37,500 nt of DNA from Thermoanaerobacter pseudethanolicus ATCC 33223 (GTDB taxonomy: Bacteria > Bacillota > Thermoanaerobacteria > Thermoanaerobacterales > Thermoanaerobacteraceae). Numbering within the stretch: position 1 is the first letter of the stretch; the number at the start of each line of letters is the position of its first letter. The stretch is taken from NCBI RefSeq assembly GCF_000019085.1, contig NC_010321.1, positions 2,227,501 through 2,265,000 on the forward strand, given 5' to 3'. The notes under the pieces are model-generated. The model was not told the DNA's origin. It did no database searches and saw only the letters and a program-made list of their open reading frames with translations. The position numbers were made by a program, and so were the translations under genes. Positions 7,852-16,949 of this stretch are shown here, in pieces.

Positions 7852-8412
7852 TCACCTTTTTAAATTAGTCTTATATTTTTCTCTCTCAATCTCATACAAA
7901 TCATTACTATGGATATCTATAGTAACAATAACAGGAAAATCCTTAACTAAAAATTTATAGATAGCCTCTGTACCTAAATCTTCATAAGCTACTATTTCTG
8001 CTTTTTTTACTTTTTGTGCCAGTAATGCTCCTGCTCCTCCTATAGCAGTGAAATAGACTGCTTTATACTTTTTCATAGCTTCTATAACTTCTTTACTCCT
8101 ATATCCCTTTCCTATCATGCCTTTTAATCCCAATTCAATTAATACTGGTGTGTATTTATCCATTCTTCCACTTGTAGTAGGCCCACAACTTCCTACAACT
8201 TGTCCCGGTTTAGAAGGACAGGGACCTACATAATAAATTACACTATTTCTTATTTCGAAAGGTAATTTTTCTCCTCTATTTAATGATTCTATCATTCTCT
8301 TGTGAGCTTCATCTCTTGCTGTATAAATTTCTCCTGATAGCAAAATTAAGTCCCCTGCTTTAAGCTGGTTTACTATTTCTTCCGTCAAAGGCGTATTTAT
8401 CTTTTTATACAT
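7852..8412 (-). CDS. fumB: Class I fumarate hydratase, beta subunit
   Basis: A 186-residue protein matching the C-terminal half of class I fumarases, which in many anaerobes is a separate subunit. Family motifs are GPTTSGRMDKYTP, KGYRSKEVIEAMKKY and the C-terminal TIDIHSNDLYEIE. With the alpha subunit it interconverts fumarate and malate in the cytoplasm. ATG 8412 follows AGGAGG with 7 nt spacing; the reading frame extends upstream to 8469 inside the alpha gene, but that portion has no ribosome site and no family similarity. It starts 20 nt after the alpha stop. A tartrate dehydratase beta subunit (TtdB) is the main alternative, as the families are close. The gene symbol follows common usage for the separate beta chain. 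Confidence 0.88.
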   Translation of the reverse strand: MYKKINTPLTEEIVNQLKAGDLILLSGEIYTARDEAHKRMIESLNRGEKLPFEIRNSVIYYVGPCPSKPGQVVGSCGPTTSGRMDKYTPVLIELGLKGMIGKGYRSKEVIEAMKKYKAVYFTAIGGAGALLAQKVKKAEIVAYEDLGTEAIYKFLVKDFPVIVTIDIHSNDLYEIEREKYKTNLKR

Positions 8413-8432
8413 TCCCATGCCTCCTAGCAATA

Positions 8433-9275
8433 TTATAATACAAAAGTAGCATGTCTTGTAACATGGCATCCTAAATTGACAGCCACAGGAAGAGAAGCTA
8501 TATGGGTAGGATAAGTTTCAATATGAACATCAAGAGCAGTGGTACTCCCACCTAAGCCTTGAGGACCAATTCCCAACATATTTATTTCTTGCAACAACTC
8601 CTCTTCTAATTGAGCTAACACTTTATCTGTGTTTCTTTCACCTACACCTCTCAATAACGCCTTTTTAGCAAGATAAGGAGCAAGCTCAAAATCCCCTCCA
8701 ATTCCTATTCCCACGATCAAGGGAGGGCAAGCATTAGGACCTGCTTTTTCAACTGTTTCAATAACAAAATTTTTAATCCCTTCCACTCCGTCAGAAGGCT
8801 TTAGCATTTTTAAAGCACTCATATTTTCACTTCCTGCACCTTTAGGCATTACAGTTATTGAAAATCTATTTCCTTCACAGATATGATAATGTATTATTGC
8901 AGGAGTGTTGTCACCAGTATTTATTCGTAAAATTGGGCTTTTTACAACAGATCTTCTTAAATACTCCTCTTGATAGCCAAGTCTTACACCTTCATTTATC
9001 GCTTCTTCTAAACTGCCATTTACTATATGTACTTCTTGTCCTATCTCTACAAAAACTACGACTATTCCTGTGTCTTGACATATAGGCATTCTTTGCGTTC
9101 TCGCTATTTCAGCATTTGCAATTATATCTTTTAAAATTTCTCTACCCAAAGGACTTATTTCCTCTTTTATTCTTTCTTTTAAACTTTCAAATATATCTTG
9201 AGGTAATTCATAATTAGCTTCAATACAAAGCAATTTTACTATTTCAGTAATTTTCTTTGCTTCTATCTCTTTCAA
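8433..9275 (-). CDS. fumA: Class I fumarate hydratase, alpha subunit
   Basis: A 280-residue iron-sulfur subunit of class I fumarase. Cysteines that would hold the labile 4Fe-4S cluster are C66 (MPICQDTG), C183 (GPNACPP) and C270 (NLGCHVTRHA). GIGIGGDFE and GLGGSTTALDV are further family motifs. The cluster makes the enzyme oxygen-sensitive, in keeping with a strict anaerobe. It is the first of three genes (alpha, beta, uracil-DNA glycosylase) on the minus strand, divergent from ttuA. I found no convincing -35/-10 pair for it in the AT-rich gap of about 175 bp; a TATTATATAC stretch near 9310-9320 could serve as the -10. L(+)-tartrate dehydratase is the alternative assignment. Confidence 0.9.
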   Translation of the reverse strand: MKEIEAKKITEIVKLLCIEANYELPQDIFESLKERIKEEISPLGREILKDIIANAEIARTQRMPICQDTGIVVVFVEIGQEVHIVNGSLEEAINEGVRLGYQEEYLRRSVVKSPILRINTGDNTPAIIHYHICEGNRFSITVMPKGAGSENMSALKMLKPSDGVEGIKNFVIETVEKAGPNACPPLIVGIGIGGDFELAPYLAKKALLRGVGERNTDKVLAQLEEELLQEINMLGIGPQGLGGSTTALDVHIETYPTHIASLPVAVNLGCHVTRHATFVL

Positions 9276-9366
9276 AATTTTTCACTCCCTCTTAAGTTCT
9301 TCACAAGTATATAATACTATTTTTTTAGAAATTTTTTAAGGAAAACTTGTTGAAGTAATGGCGTTT

Positions 9367-9395
9367 TTGCAATTTCTTTTTAAATTTTTTATAAT
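9367..9395 (+). promoter_or_regulatory. Sigma-A promoter of ttuA
   Basis: TTGCAA (9367-9372) and TATAAT (9390-9395) are 17 nt apart. The expected start near 9402 leaves a leader of about 50 nt ending in AAAGGAGG before the ATG at 9451. Confidence 0.65.
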
Positions 9396-9450
9396 TTAAG
9401 GTATAGCTTTGATTCTAGTACAAAATATATTAAGCAAAGGAGGCTATGCC

Positions 9451-10347
9451 ATGAAATGCACTGTGTGTCGTAAACCAGCAATTGTAAAATTTCCCGCTCA
9501 TAATTCCGCCTTTTGCGAAGAACATTTGGACGCTTTTTTTATGAGACAAGTTGCCAAAACTATTGAAAAATATAAAATGCTGCCTCCGAAAGGGCGCGTA
9601 GTCGTTGCAATCTCAGGAGGAAAAGATTCCTTAGTCACTACTTTTGTCTTAAAAAGATTAGGTTATGAAGTGCTGGGCTTTTTTATAGATCTAGGAATAG
9701 AAGAAAACAACTTCTCTTCTCAATCTAGAGAAGTTGTGGAAAGTTTTTGCAAAGAAAATGATATTCCTTTAGAAATAGTAAACTTAAAAGAAAAATTTGG
9801 AAAAGGTATCCCGGATGTAGCTAAACGCCAAGACAGGATATGTGCTATATGTGGAGTCACTAAAAGGCATCTTATGAACGAATACACTTTATCTGTAAAA
9901 GCTGATGCACTGGCAACAGGTCATACATTAGACGATATGGCTAAGTTGCTTTTAGCAAATCTATTCCGATGGGACCTTCATCATTTATCAAAGGGAACTC
10001 CTGTACTCCCTGAAGAATCGGGATTTGCTCGAAAAATTAAACCTCTCGCTTTCCAAGCAGAAGAAGAGATAATTGCTTTTGCAAAACTTCACAATATAAA
10101 ACCTGTAACCGCAGTATGTCCTTATTCAAGAGAAGCAAAATATACAAGATATCAAGAAGCCTTAGATATGTTAGAGGAAAAATCCCCAGGAATTAAAAGG
10201 TCTTTCTATAAAAACTACACAAAATATGCCCATCTATTTGCTGGTACTTCTGCACGTCCTCCAAAAATAACTTGTGAGTTATGTGGTTTCCCTTCTGTTT
10301 CTCCTGTATGTACTTTCTGCCGCACATGGGTAAAAAGCAGCCAATGA
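9451..10347 (+). CDS. ttuA: TtuA-like tRNA 2-thiolation enzyme
   Basis: A 298-residue PP-loop ATPase. A zinc finger opens the protein (C3, C6, H17, C22, H25) and another closes it (CELCG and CTFC). The ATP loop is SGGKDS at 55-60, and GHTLDD follows at 157-162. Cysteines C131, C134 and C223 fall within one position of the three that, as I recall, bind the 4Fe-4S cluster in Thermus TtuA. TtuA makes 2-thio-ribothymidine at tRNA position 54, which stabilises tRNA in thermophiles. ATG 9451 has AAAGGAGG upstream; the frame begins at 9409 without such a site. The gene is monocistronic, with its own promoter and the terminator at 10339. A related TtcA-family enzyme with a different target base is the alternative. 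Confidence 0.82.
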   Translation: MKCTVCRKPAIVKFPAHNSAFCEEHLDAFFMRQVAKTIEKYKMLPPKGRVVVAISGGKDSLVTTFVLKRLGYEVLGFFIDLGIEENNFSSQSREVVESFCKENDIPLEIVNLKEKFGKGIPDVAKRQDRICAICGVTKRHLMNEYTLSVKADALATGHTLDDMAKLLLANLFRWDLHHLSKGTPVLPEESGFARKIKPLAFQAEEEIIAFAKLHNIKPVTAVCPYSREAKYTRYQEALDMLEEKSPGIKRSFYKNYTKYAHLFAGTSARPPKITCELCGFPSVSPVCTFCRTWVKSSQ

Positions 10348-10384
10348 AAAAATGCGCCCGTAAAGGCGCATTTTTTCATTGGCT
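10339..10384. terminator. Bidirectional terminator shared by ttuA and apu
   Basis: A 20-bp perfect stem (arms 10339-10358 and 10365-10384) with the 6-nt loop CGTAAA. The GC-rich core GCGCC/GGCGC is flanked by A6 on the left and T6 on the right, so it ends in U's on both strands. It contains the ttuA stop codon and touches the stop codon of the convergent amylopullulanase. Confidence 0.92.
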
Positions 10385-13300
10385 CATTTTGTATACTTCG
10401 CGTATACATAACCAAAACCATTTTTGTATTGGATTAAGTACCAAGCACCATATTCTCCTACCACTTTTAACTGAGTACCATAAGGTACCGCTCCTATTTT
10501 CCTTGCTTTTACGGAATCACCTGCTCTTACATTTAATCCACTCTTTGCAGTAACTTTTACAGTTTTTAGAACTGATGCCTTTGTATCAACTGTATATACA
10601 CTATATATATATCCAAAACCATCTTTATACTGCACCAAATACCAACCATTACGTTCTTCTACTACTTTTAATTCTGTCCCGTATGGTACTGCCCCTATTT
10701 TTCTTGCAGCTACAGAACTGCTCACCCTTACATTTAATCCGCTCTTCACTATAACTTTCACTGATTTTGCAACGGTTACCTTTGATGGATCTGGCACTGA
10801 AGAAACATATTTGGTTGAAACATATCCTACTTTGCCGTTATAGTCAACTTTGTACCATCCATTCACTTCCTCAAGCCATTTTACAACTTTCCCAGCAGGA
10901 ATAGTACCTATAATTTTACTTGTGATACTTGCTCCTTCTCTTAAATTAAGTGTTGAGGCAGTCACAATGCCATAATTGCAGGAAGGCTGTGGTTCTGGTG
11001 TTGGTGTCGGTTGTGGTTCAGGCATTGGTGCTGGCTCAGACTCTGGCGTAGGAGTTGGTTCTTTTTCCTGGACAGGCTCCTCTCTTATAACAGTTATTGT
11101 TATATCTTTTGTGAGTTCATTATTCTTGTCACCACTCGGCTCCACATGTATTTTAGTAGTATTTACACCGTATTCAAGAGGCACTACTTTTGTAAATACG
11201 CCATTTTCTTGTTGTACAAAAGATTCATCATTTATAGTTACTTTTGCACCTTTATAGGTATTGCCTTTAATCTCTATCTCATTTGTATTTGCATCTACTG
11301 TAGTATTATCTTTTGGAGAATAAATGTATATTGGTAAGTCTCTCCATCTTTGCACTGTGTCATTTACCACCATTGTATTTGAACCTTGATTGACAACAGT
11401 TATTTTTCTATTTGCAATTTCCTCTCCATATTCACCTTTTTCTACCTTATCCCAGCTGCCCCTTGCATATTTATATTCAAGCTGTGTTCCTTCATTTAAA
11501 GTCAATGTAATACTGTAAGTGTTAGGTCCTGTCTTTGTCATCTGATGGGCACTTGGATTCCAGAAAGCGTCATGGAAGTTTCCAGCAATATTTGCACCGT
11601 CATCAGGAGTATAATCAGGGACTGTTACATTAAATATCACTTTGATAGGTATTATATCAGGTGTAGCTTTCACTATATTTGATGCTGTTCTGTTAAAAGA
11701 AGTATCAACTGCTACAACTTTATAATAGTACACTTTTCCATTTACTACATCTGTATCTACGTAGTTATACACAGTGTCAGCCACAGTTGCAATCTTTACA
11801 AATGGTCCTGTTTCACTTAAAGATTTGTATATTTCGTAGCCATAGATAGCTACATTATCAGTTGAGAGACTCCAGTTAAGTGTAACTCTTGAGGATTCAA
11901 TTCCTGGTTGTTGTAAGCCTAGAGCTGTAGGTGGTTCTACATCATTTGATGGCACGACAATAAACTGTTTTGCTTCATCTGTTTTCCCATCTGGCCCTTT
12001 TGTATACGTCCAATCCTGTCCTTGGTTAGAGGAAAATCTCATAATATATTCCCATGTGCCTACCATATCAGGTACAAATTTAGCCATGTATTTGTCGTTA
12101 TTTCCAGAATCCCCTACATACCGTGCATCAACCCATGTCCAGTCCTTATTTATTTCAACACCTTCTACTTTGTTGCGTGTAGCATCTTGCCCACCATCTC
12201 CAATATACCTATATCCTAACTGGGCAATCATATTTTCCCCTTGGCCAGGTTTATCTGTTAATCCTTCTGCCCAAATTTCAGCATAAACTTCAACTGGATT
12301 ATTTACGCCTATTACATGGGTATCAACTTGGTTCATATTTCCTGCCCAACCAATAGAAAATGCTGGATATGCCTCAACTTCATTGCTTAAAGCACTTTCA
12401 TTTCCATCACTATCTACAGCCGTTACAGAATACACATACTTTAGACCATTGGTAACATCTGTATCAATATAAGTAATTTGCGTAACATTTGAAGCTATTT
12501 TTTCATATAGCCCTCCTTTGACTGTAGAGCGGTAAATGTTATAACTTACTGCTCTATCTACTGCACTCCACGAAAGGTCTACTTGACCATTTCCTGAAAC
12601 TGCTTTAAGGTCTGTTATTGGCTGAGGTGCCGTCAAATTCTGTCCTGGATCTGAAATGAGTATAGCCCCATCCAATGCCACAACTTCTACAACAATTTGT
12701 CCATCACGAACCGTGTATGTCTTACCACTTAAGGCATCTGTAAAAGCAACTCCATCTCTTACAAATTTAGTAGTATCTATTTGTACTGACTTTGCCTCAC
12801 CTTTATTAATCACAACAATAGCTACACTGTCAGGATAAGAATTACCAAATACATCTTTTCCATTTATAATTCTTCTTCCAAAGGCATAAACATCGCCATT
12901 TGCATAAAGTGTTTCAAGGTCTCCTGTTTTTAAAACTTGATTTTCATTCCTTATGTTTACGACTTTCTTAAAGAAATCCTGCAGATCTTTATCTTCTCTT
13001 CCCCAAGAGAATGTTCTCCTGTTATCTGGGTCTTTTCCACCAGATTGTCCTGCCTCGTCACCATAGTAAATAGAAGGCATTCCCGGATAGCCCATTTGCA
13101 ATATTGCGGCAAGTTTAAGCCTCTTAACTGCAAGGTCTTTCGCCTCTTGAGAATTTTGATTTTCATTAGCAGAGTTATATCCAAATACTGTCAATATTCT
13201 CATGGTGTCATGAGAACCTAAAAGGTTCATAGTAGAATAAAATACTGGAAGAGGATATCTCTCATATATGCTCATAAGCCTTTGGTCAAGTTTTGCTGCA

Positions 13301-15408
13301 TCTATAGGATTGTGAACCACATTTCCATCATCAAACTGTTTATCGAGTATAAAATCAATAACTGCATTTCTAAAAAGATAGTTCATAACAGAGTTAAAAG
13401 AATCTCCAAGTAAATCTAATGAAGCATCTCCCCAAAGTTCTGCAATCATTGGCGCATTTGGTTTCACAGTATTAATTGCAGCTCTAAAATGAACCCAGAA
13501 ATCGTGAGCAATTTCATTTGCAACATCCAATCTCCAGCCATCTGCACCTGCATCTTTATCCCCATCAGGATTTAACCAATACTTAGATATTGCATTAGGA
13601 TTATTTATGATAAAATCTGCCCAACTTTTTACATTGTACTCACTTCCGTTTATCTGCCTTATTACCGGTAAGCTGTCAAATCCCCACCAGCCCTCATAGG
13701 TACCGTCAGGCTTAATTTCGTACCAGTCACCGTATGGAGATTTTGACTGATCTCCCTGTTTCCAGGCTTGATAAGCACCTAATTCATTATCCAAGTACTT
13801 CCCGTATCTATCAAAATAAATACTATCATCACTTGTATGATTGAAGACGCCATCAAGTATTACTTTAATTCCTCTTGCATGGGCTTCTTTCATAAGTGTT
13901 TTAAATGTATCTAAATCTCCCAATAACTCGTCTATCTTTGTGTAATCGGTTGTATCATATCGGTGATTGGAAGGTGATTGGAAAATTGGATTGAGATAAA
14001 TAACTGATATTCCAAGGTTTTTTAGATAATCCAATTTATCATTTATACCTTGTAAATCACCACCAAAGAAGTCATTATTCCATATACCATCCCCTGTATA
14101 TCCAGGTTTATCTTTATCATTCGGATTGTCGGGAAGGTCATACCAGTCGTCATGATATTCAACAGGATCAAAACCTCTACTGTATTCCTTTAGGCGGTCA
14201 TTTAAAGGGTCACCATTGTAAAATCTATCTGGGAATATTTGATACATTACTGCCCCTTTCATCCAATCAGGGGTGTCTAAATTTTTATCGTATACAGTAA
14301 GTTCAAAGTCTTTATTTACCGTATCTGTGGCTTTACCTACTCCACCTAATTGTTCATCGTTATCTCCGTAATAAGCAGTTTTTGTCCCGTCTTTAAGTAT
14401 AAAGTAATACCAAATTCTTGTGGGATAGTCAAAGCTTAACTTCACTTCCCAGTATTCATATTGCCCGTCAGGACTTTGACCAATTTTGTACATCGGGACT
14501 TCTGTTCTTGTTTTTTTAATATCATCCCAATAAGAAATTTTAGCTGACTCAAGGTCATGATTTTTAGCCTGTATCCTCAAAGTCACTGTATCACCTGTTT
14601 TTATTGCACCGAAAGGCGAACGGAAGAATGGGTCATGGGTGTCATGTTTTAAATCGTCATAATATATGTTATTATCAGGCCCTGTGAGAGGTGGATTGTA
14701 ATCTGTCCATATATTATGTGAAACCGAATCATAGTAAAATGTAATCTTAGTATCATAGGCTACATTCAAAGGAATATTTGGACCATTTTGTTCACCATTT
14801 AAGCCATAATTTATATCCCATGAGGGCCCTAAAGTTACTTTAAACTCATAATACCCTTTTGGAACATTTGCAGTGTATTCGTAAACATTGTTAAACTTAT
14901 AGTCTCTCATTATAGCTGTCGATGTTTCAGGTTTCCAATCATCACCTGCTCCTATTGCTGATTGTATAGTACCTACAATTCTTGGAAGTTTTTCTTCCGG
15001 AATTGGTGTATATTTTGTAGAATCAGTAACACTTGAAGTATTATAGTTGTAATAAAAAGTTACTACAGAATCTGAATCAAGATGCAAGCTTAAATTACCT
15101 TGTGAAGGAACTCCTCCACCTTCCCATGAATGATTAAGAGCAACTTTATACTCATAATCACCTGCAGGTAACGCAACTGGGGTAGTAAATTCATAAAAGC
15201 CATTACCTTTATATGTCATTACTGTTTTGTCACTGTTTATATTCCAGTCAGAATCTCCAATCTTTGATTGAAAATCGCCAACAACATTGGCTATAGCAGG
15301 CGCCGTATCTGTCTCAGCTTTTGCAAATTGCACAGGCATTGAGCCAAACACTGCTGTATAAATTAAAAGAAATGACAATAAAAAGCCTAATGTTCTCCTC
15401 TTAAACAC
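10384..15408 (-). CDS. apu: Secreted amylopullulanase (GH13) with C-terminal SH3b repeats
   Basis: A 1674-residue exported enzyme that cleaves alpha-1,4 and alpha-1,6 bonds in starch and pullulan. Order: signal peptide 1-31 (ending AKA), two X25-like modules (about 36-135 and 140-240), a CBM34-like region (245-375), the GH13 barrel (380-800), then a fibronectin III domain, another beta-rich module, a second fibronectin III, a CBM20-like domain, an Ig-like domain, a Pro/Thr/Glu linker (about 1442-1475) and three SH3b domains (about 1476-1674). GH13 regions are DGVFNH, WRLDVA with nucleophile D628, AELWG with acid/base E657, and GSHDTM with D734. Subtracting the signal peptide gives 597, 626 and 703, the numbers I recall for the Thermoanaerobacter enzyme. 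The GTG start follows AAGGGGGA. SH3b repeats replace the S-layer domains found in some relatives and may bind the cell wall. Confidence 0.95.
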
Positions 15409-15488
15409 TACAATCCCCCTTTACACTATGTTTTTATTTAAAAATCTTACGAAAAGCTCCTTTACAACACCACCCCCATTTCTTTTAG

Positions 15489-15501
15489 GCAATCGCTTTC
15501 A
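15489..15501. promoter_or_regulatory. LacI-family operator candidate 1 in the apu leader
   Basis: GCAATCGCTTTCA (reverse complement TGAAAGCGATTGC) resembles catabolite-response or maltose-regulator operators. It shares GCAATCG-TTTC with the second site about 70 bp upstream relative to apu. Confidence 0.5.
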
Positions 15502-15556
15502 TAAATTGCAAAAAGATAAATGTGTTTATAAATACACATCCCTTGTGCAAATTTTT

Positions 15557-15572
15557 GCGCAATCGTTTTCGC
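15557..15572. promoter_or_regulatory. LacI-family operator candidate 2 at the apu start point
   Basis: GCGCAATCGTTTTCGC has the CG centre and flanking pattern of LacI/CcpA-type operators. It lies just downstream of the -10 element, at about +6 to +21, where a bound repressor would block transcription. Confidence 0.6.
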
Positions 15573-15584
15573 TGCCTTATTGTT

Positions 15585-15613
15585 ATTATAGCCAACCCCA
15601 TATATTTTGTCAA
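15585..15613 (-). promoter_or_regulatory. Consensus sigma-A promoter of apu
   Basis: On the minus strand TTGACA (15613-15608) and TATAAT (15590-15585) are separated by exactly 17 nt, a perfect match to consensus. Start near 15578 gives a leader of about 170 nt carrying both operator candidates. Confidence 0.88.
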
Positions 15614-15632
15614 TACCTTGCAAAAAAGAAAA

Positions 15633-15650
15633 GGATGCACATAAGCATCC
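15633..15650 (-). terminator. Intrinsic terminator downstream of the YhgE/Pip remnant
   Basis: GGATGC and GCATCC form a 6-bp stem with a 6-nt loop. On the minus strand the hairpin is followed by CTTTTCTTTTTT, as expected for an intrinsic terminator just past the remnant gene's stop. Confidence 0.7.
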
Positions 15651-15662
15651 CTCTTTGAAAAT

Positions 15663-15893
15663 TCATATTTGTTTTAACATTTGTGTTATCTCCATCTTAT
15701 CTGCTTTTTCTGCTAAAAGTATTGTAAACAGTAAGAACAGCGCTCCAAATCCTGCAATTATAGAGATATTGTACAGTATTGCGCTAATATTGTTCCCAGA
15801 TATTGCTTCCCTAAGACCTGCAACTCCATAAGTCATAGGCAGATAAGGATTTATTGCGTTGAAAAACTTAGGAAACAACTTTATTGGGAAAGT
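15663..15893 (-). pseudogene. C-terminal remnant of a YhgE/Pip family membrane protein
   Basis: About 76 codons resembling the last part of YhgE/Pip (phage infection protein) transporters: TFPIKLFPKFFNAINPYLP, then MTYGVAGLREAISG, one hydrophobic segment and a charged tail. Family members are normally 700 residues or more, so nine tenths are missing. Similarity continues about five codons upstream of the first possible start (TTG at 15878), right up to an in-frame TAA, and there is no ribosome site. This shows a deleted 5' end rather than a true small gene. The intact terminator downstream is retained. Confidence 0.7.
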
Positions 15894-15935
15894 TTATCTT
15901 GTTAAATATTTTTAACAAAAGAAGAATATTTAAAA

Positions 15936-16703
15936 TCAAACATATATCATTTTAACTGTCATTCCGCCATCCACAATGAGATTCGCTCCTGTAATAAAAG
16001 AAGCTTCTTCCGAACACAAAAATAAACATGCATTTGCTACGTCCTCTGGTTTACCCACCCGTCCTGCAGGATGTTGCAAATGGTCCTCTTCTGTCAATTG
16101 GGGCTTTTTAGCTTCTCTACTTTTCTTCCATTCAGACACTTCTATCCATCCGGGACTTATAGAATTCACCCTTATTTTATCATAACTTAAACTTATTGCA
16201 AGAGAGTGAGTTAAAGCTATAATACCACCTTTTGAAGCAGAATAAGGTTCTGTATGAGGTTCTGACATAAATGCCCTTGTAGACGCTATATTTATTATGA
16301 CTCCTCCGCCATTGTCTCTCATGTGAGGAGCAACATATTTTGAACACATATATGTTCCTCTTAAATTCACATTTATGACTCTATCCCATTCCTCCATGGG
16401 CCTTGTGTAAATCGTCCCTCCTGACCCAATACCTGCATTGTTTATCAAAATATCGATCTTACCATAGGTTTTTATCGTCTTATCTACCAAATTCCTAACA
16501 TCTTCCTCTAAAGAAACATCTGTATGTACAAAAAGACAATCTCCACCTTTAGATTTTATATATTTTTCATTTTCTATGCCAGCCTCATCGTCAATATCGG
16601 CTATAACTACTTTTGCTCCTTTTTCAGCAAAAGTTTGCGCAATACACCGGCCTATTCCTTGTCCTCCACCTGTAACTATCACTACTTTGTCATTAAAATC
16701 CAT
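15936..16703 (-). CDS. Short-chain dehydrogenase/reductase (SDR)
   Basis: A 255-residue classical SDR. The cofactor loop is TGGGQGIG at residues 11-18, followed by NNAG, the catalytic YSASKGG with a serine in NIAST, and the C-terminal GANLIVDGG. Such enzymes oxidise or reduce alcohols, sugars or ketones with NAD(P)H in the cytoplasm. ATG 16703 follows GGAGG. It stands alone between the GC-rich block and the YhgE/Pip remnant. A weak stem (TTGTTAAA/TTTAACAA at about 15899-15918) follows the stop and may be its terminator. The specific substrate cannot be told; glucose or acetoin-type dehydrogenase names would be guesses. Confidence 0.88.
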   Translation of the reverse strand: MDFNDKVVIVTGGGQGIGRCIAQTFAEKGAKVVIADIDDEAGIENEKYIKSKGGDCLFVHTDVSLEEDVRNLVDKTIKTYGKIDILINNAGIGSGGTIYTRPMEEWDRVINVNLRGTYMCSKYVAPHMRDNGGGVIINIASTRAFMSEPHTEPYSASKGGIIALTHSLAISLSYDKIRVNSISPGWIEVSEWKKSREAKKPQLTEEDHLQHPAGRVGKPEDVANACLFLCSEEASFITGANLIVDGGMTVKMIYV

Positions 16704-16737
16704 AGTTAACCCTCCAATCTCTTAACTTATAAAAGAA

Positions 16738-16779
16738 GATAAGGTAACCCCATAGTAAAAAAAAGAGGTATACCTTATC
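16738..16779. promoter_or_regulatory. Inverted repeat upstream of the SDR gene
   Basis: GATAAGGTA (16738-16746) and TACCTTATC (16771-16779) are perfect inverted 9-mers with a 24-nt spacer. The right arm also belongs to the 10-bp palindrome AGGTATACCT. A TTGATA overlaps the right arm on the minus strand, and TACTAT lies 19 nt further on, so this could be the promoter with operator half-sites. No regulator is identifiable. Confidence 0.4.
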
Positions 16780-16832
16780 AAAAATAGTATAACTTAAAAG
16801 TTTTATAAAAATCAAATAGAAAAATTATCTGA

Positions 16833-16945
16833 GGTGCGTCCAACTTTGTAGGTAGCTGACATTTTGCACAAAGCGCGCAACTTGACCGAACAGTCCTAAA
16901 CTTAGCAAGACCAAAAGATGGAGGGGGGGCCGGAGGCTGGCCCCT
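16833..16945. other. GC-rich non-coding block, possible insertion-sequence remnant
   Basis: This stretch between two genes is richer in G and C than its surroundings (for example GCGCGCAACTTGACC) and has no open frame of note. It begins abruptly at GAGGTGCGTCCAACTTTG after AT-rich DNA. It ends in the hairpin GGGGCC-7-GGCCCC (16926-16944) next to the stop of the ATP-grasp gene, which could act as that gene's terminator although it lacks a good U run. I do not recognise the sequence; a relic of an IS end or a dispersed element are both possible. Confidence 0.4.
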
Positions 16946-16949
16946 CAAA

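Noticed and set aside
7847-7855. GTG start for the uracil-DNA glycosylase
   Set aside because: It falls within AAAGGTGA, the ribosome site of ATG 7846.
8413-8469. Longer N-terminus for the fumarase beta subunit
   Set aside because: The extra 19 codons overlap the alpha gene, include cysteine-rich residues foreign to the family and lack a ribosome site, whereas ATG 8412 has AGGAGG.
10976-11337. Plus-strand open frames opposite the amylopullulanase linker
   Set aside because: They are antisense reflections of the repetitive Pro/Thr/Glu linker codons and have no ribosome site.
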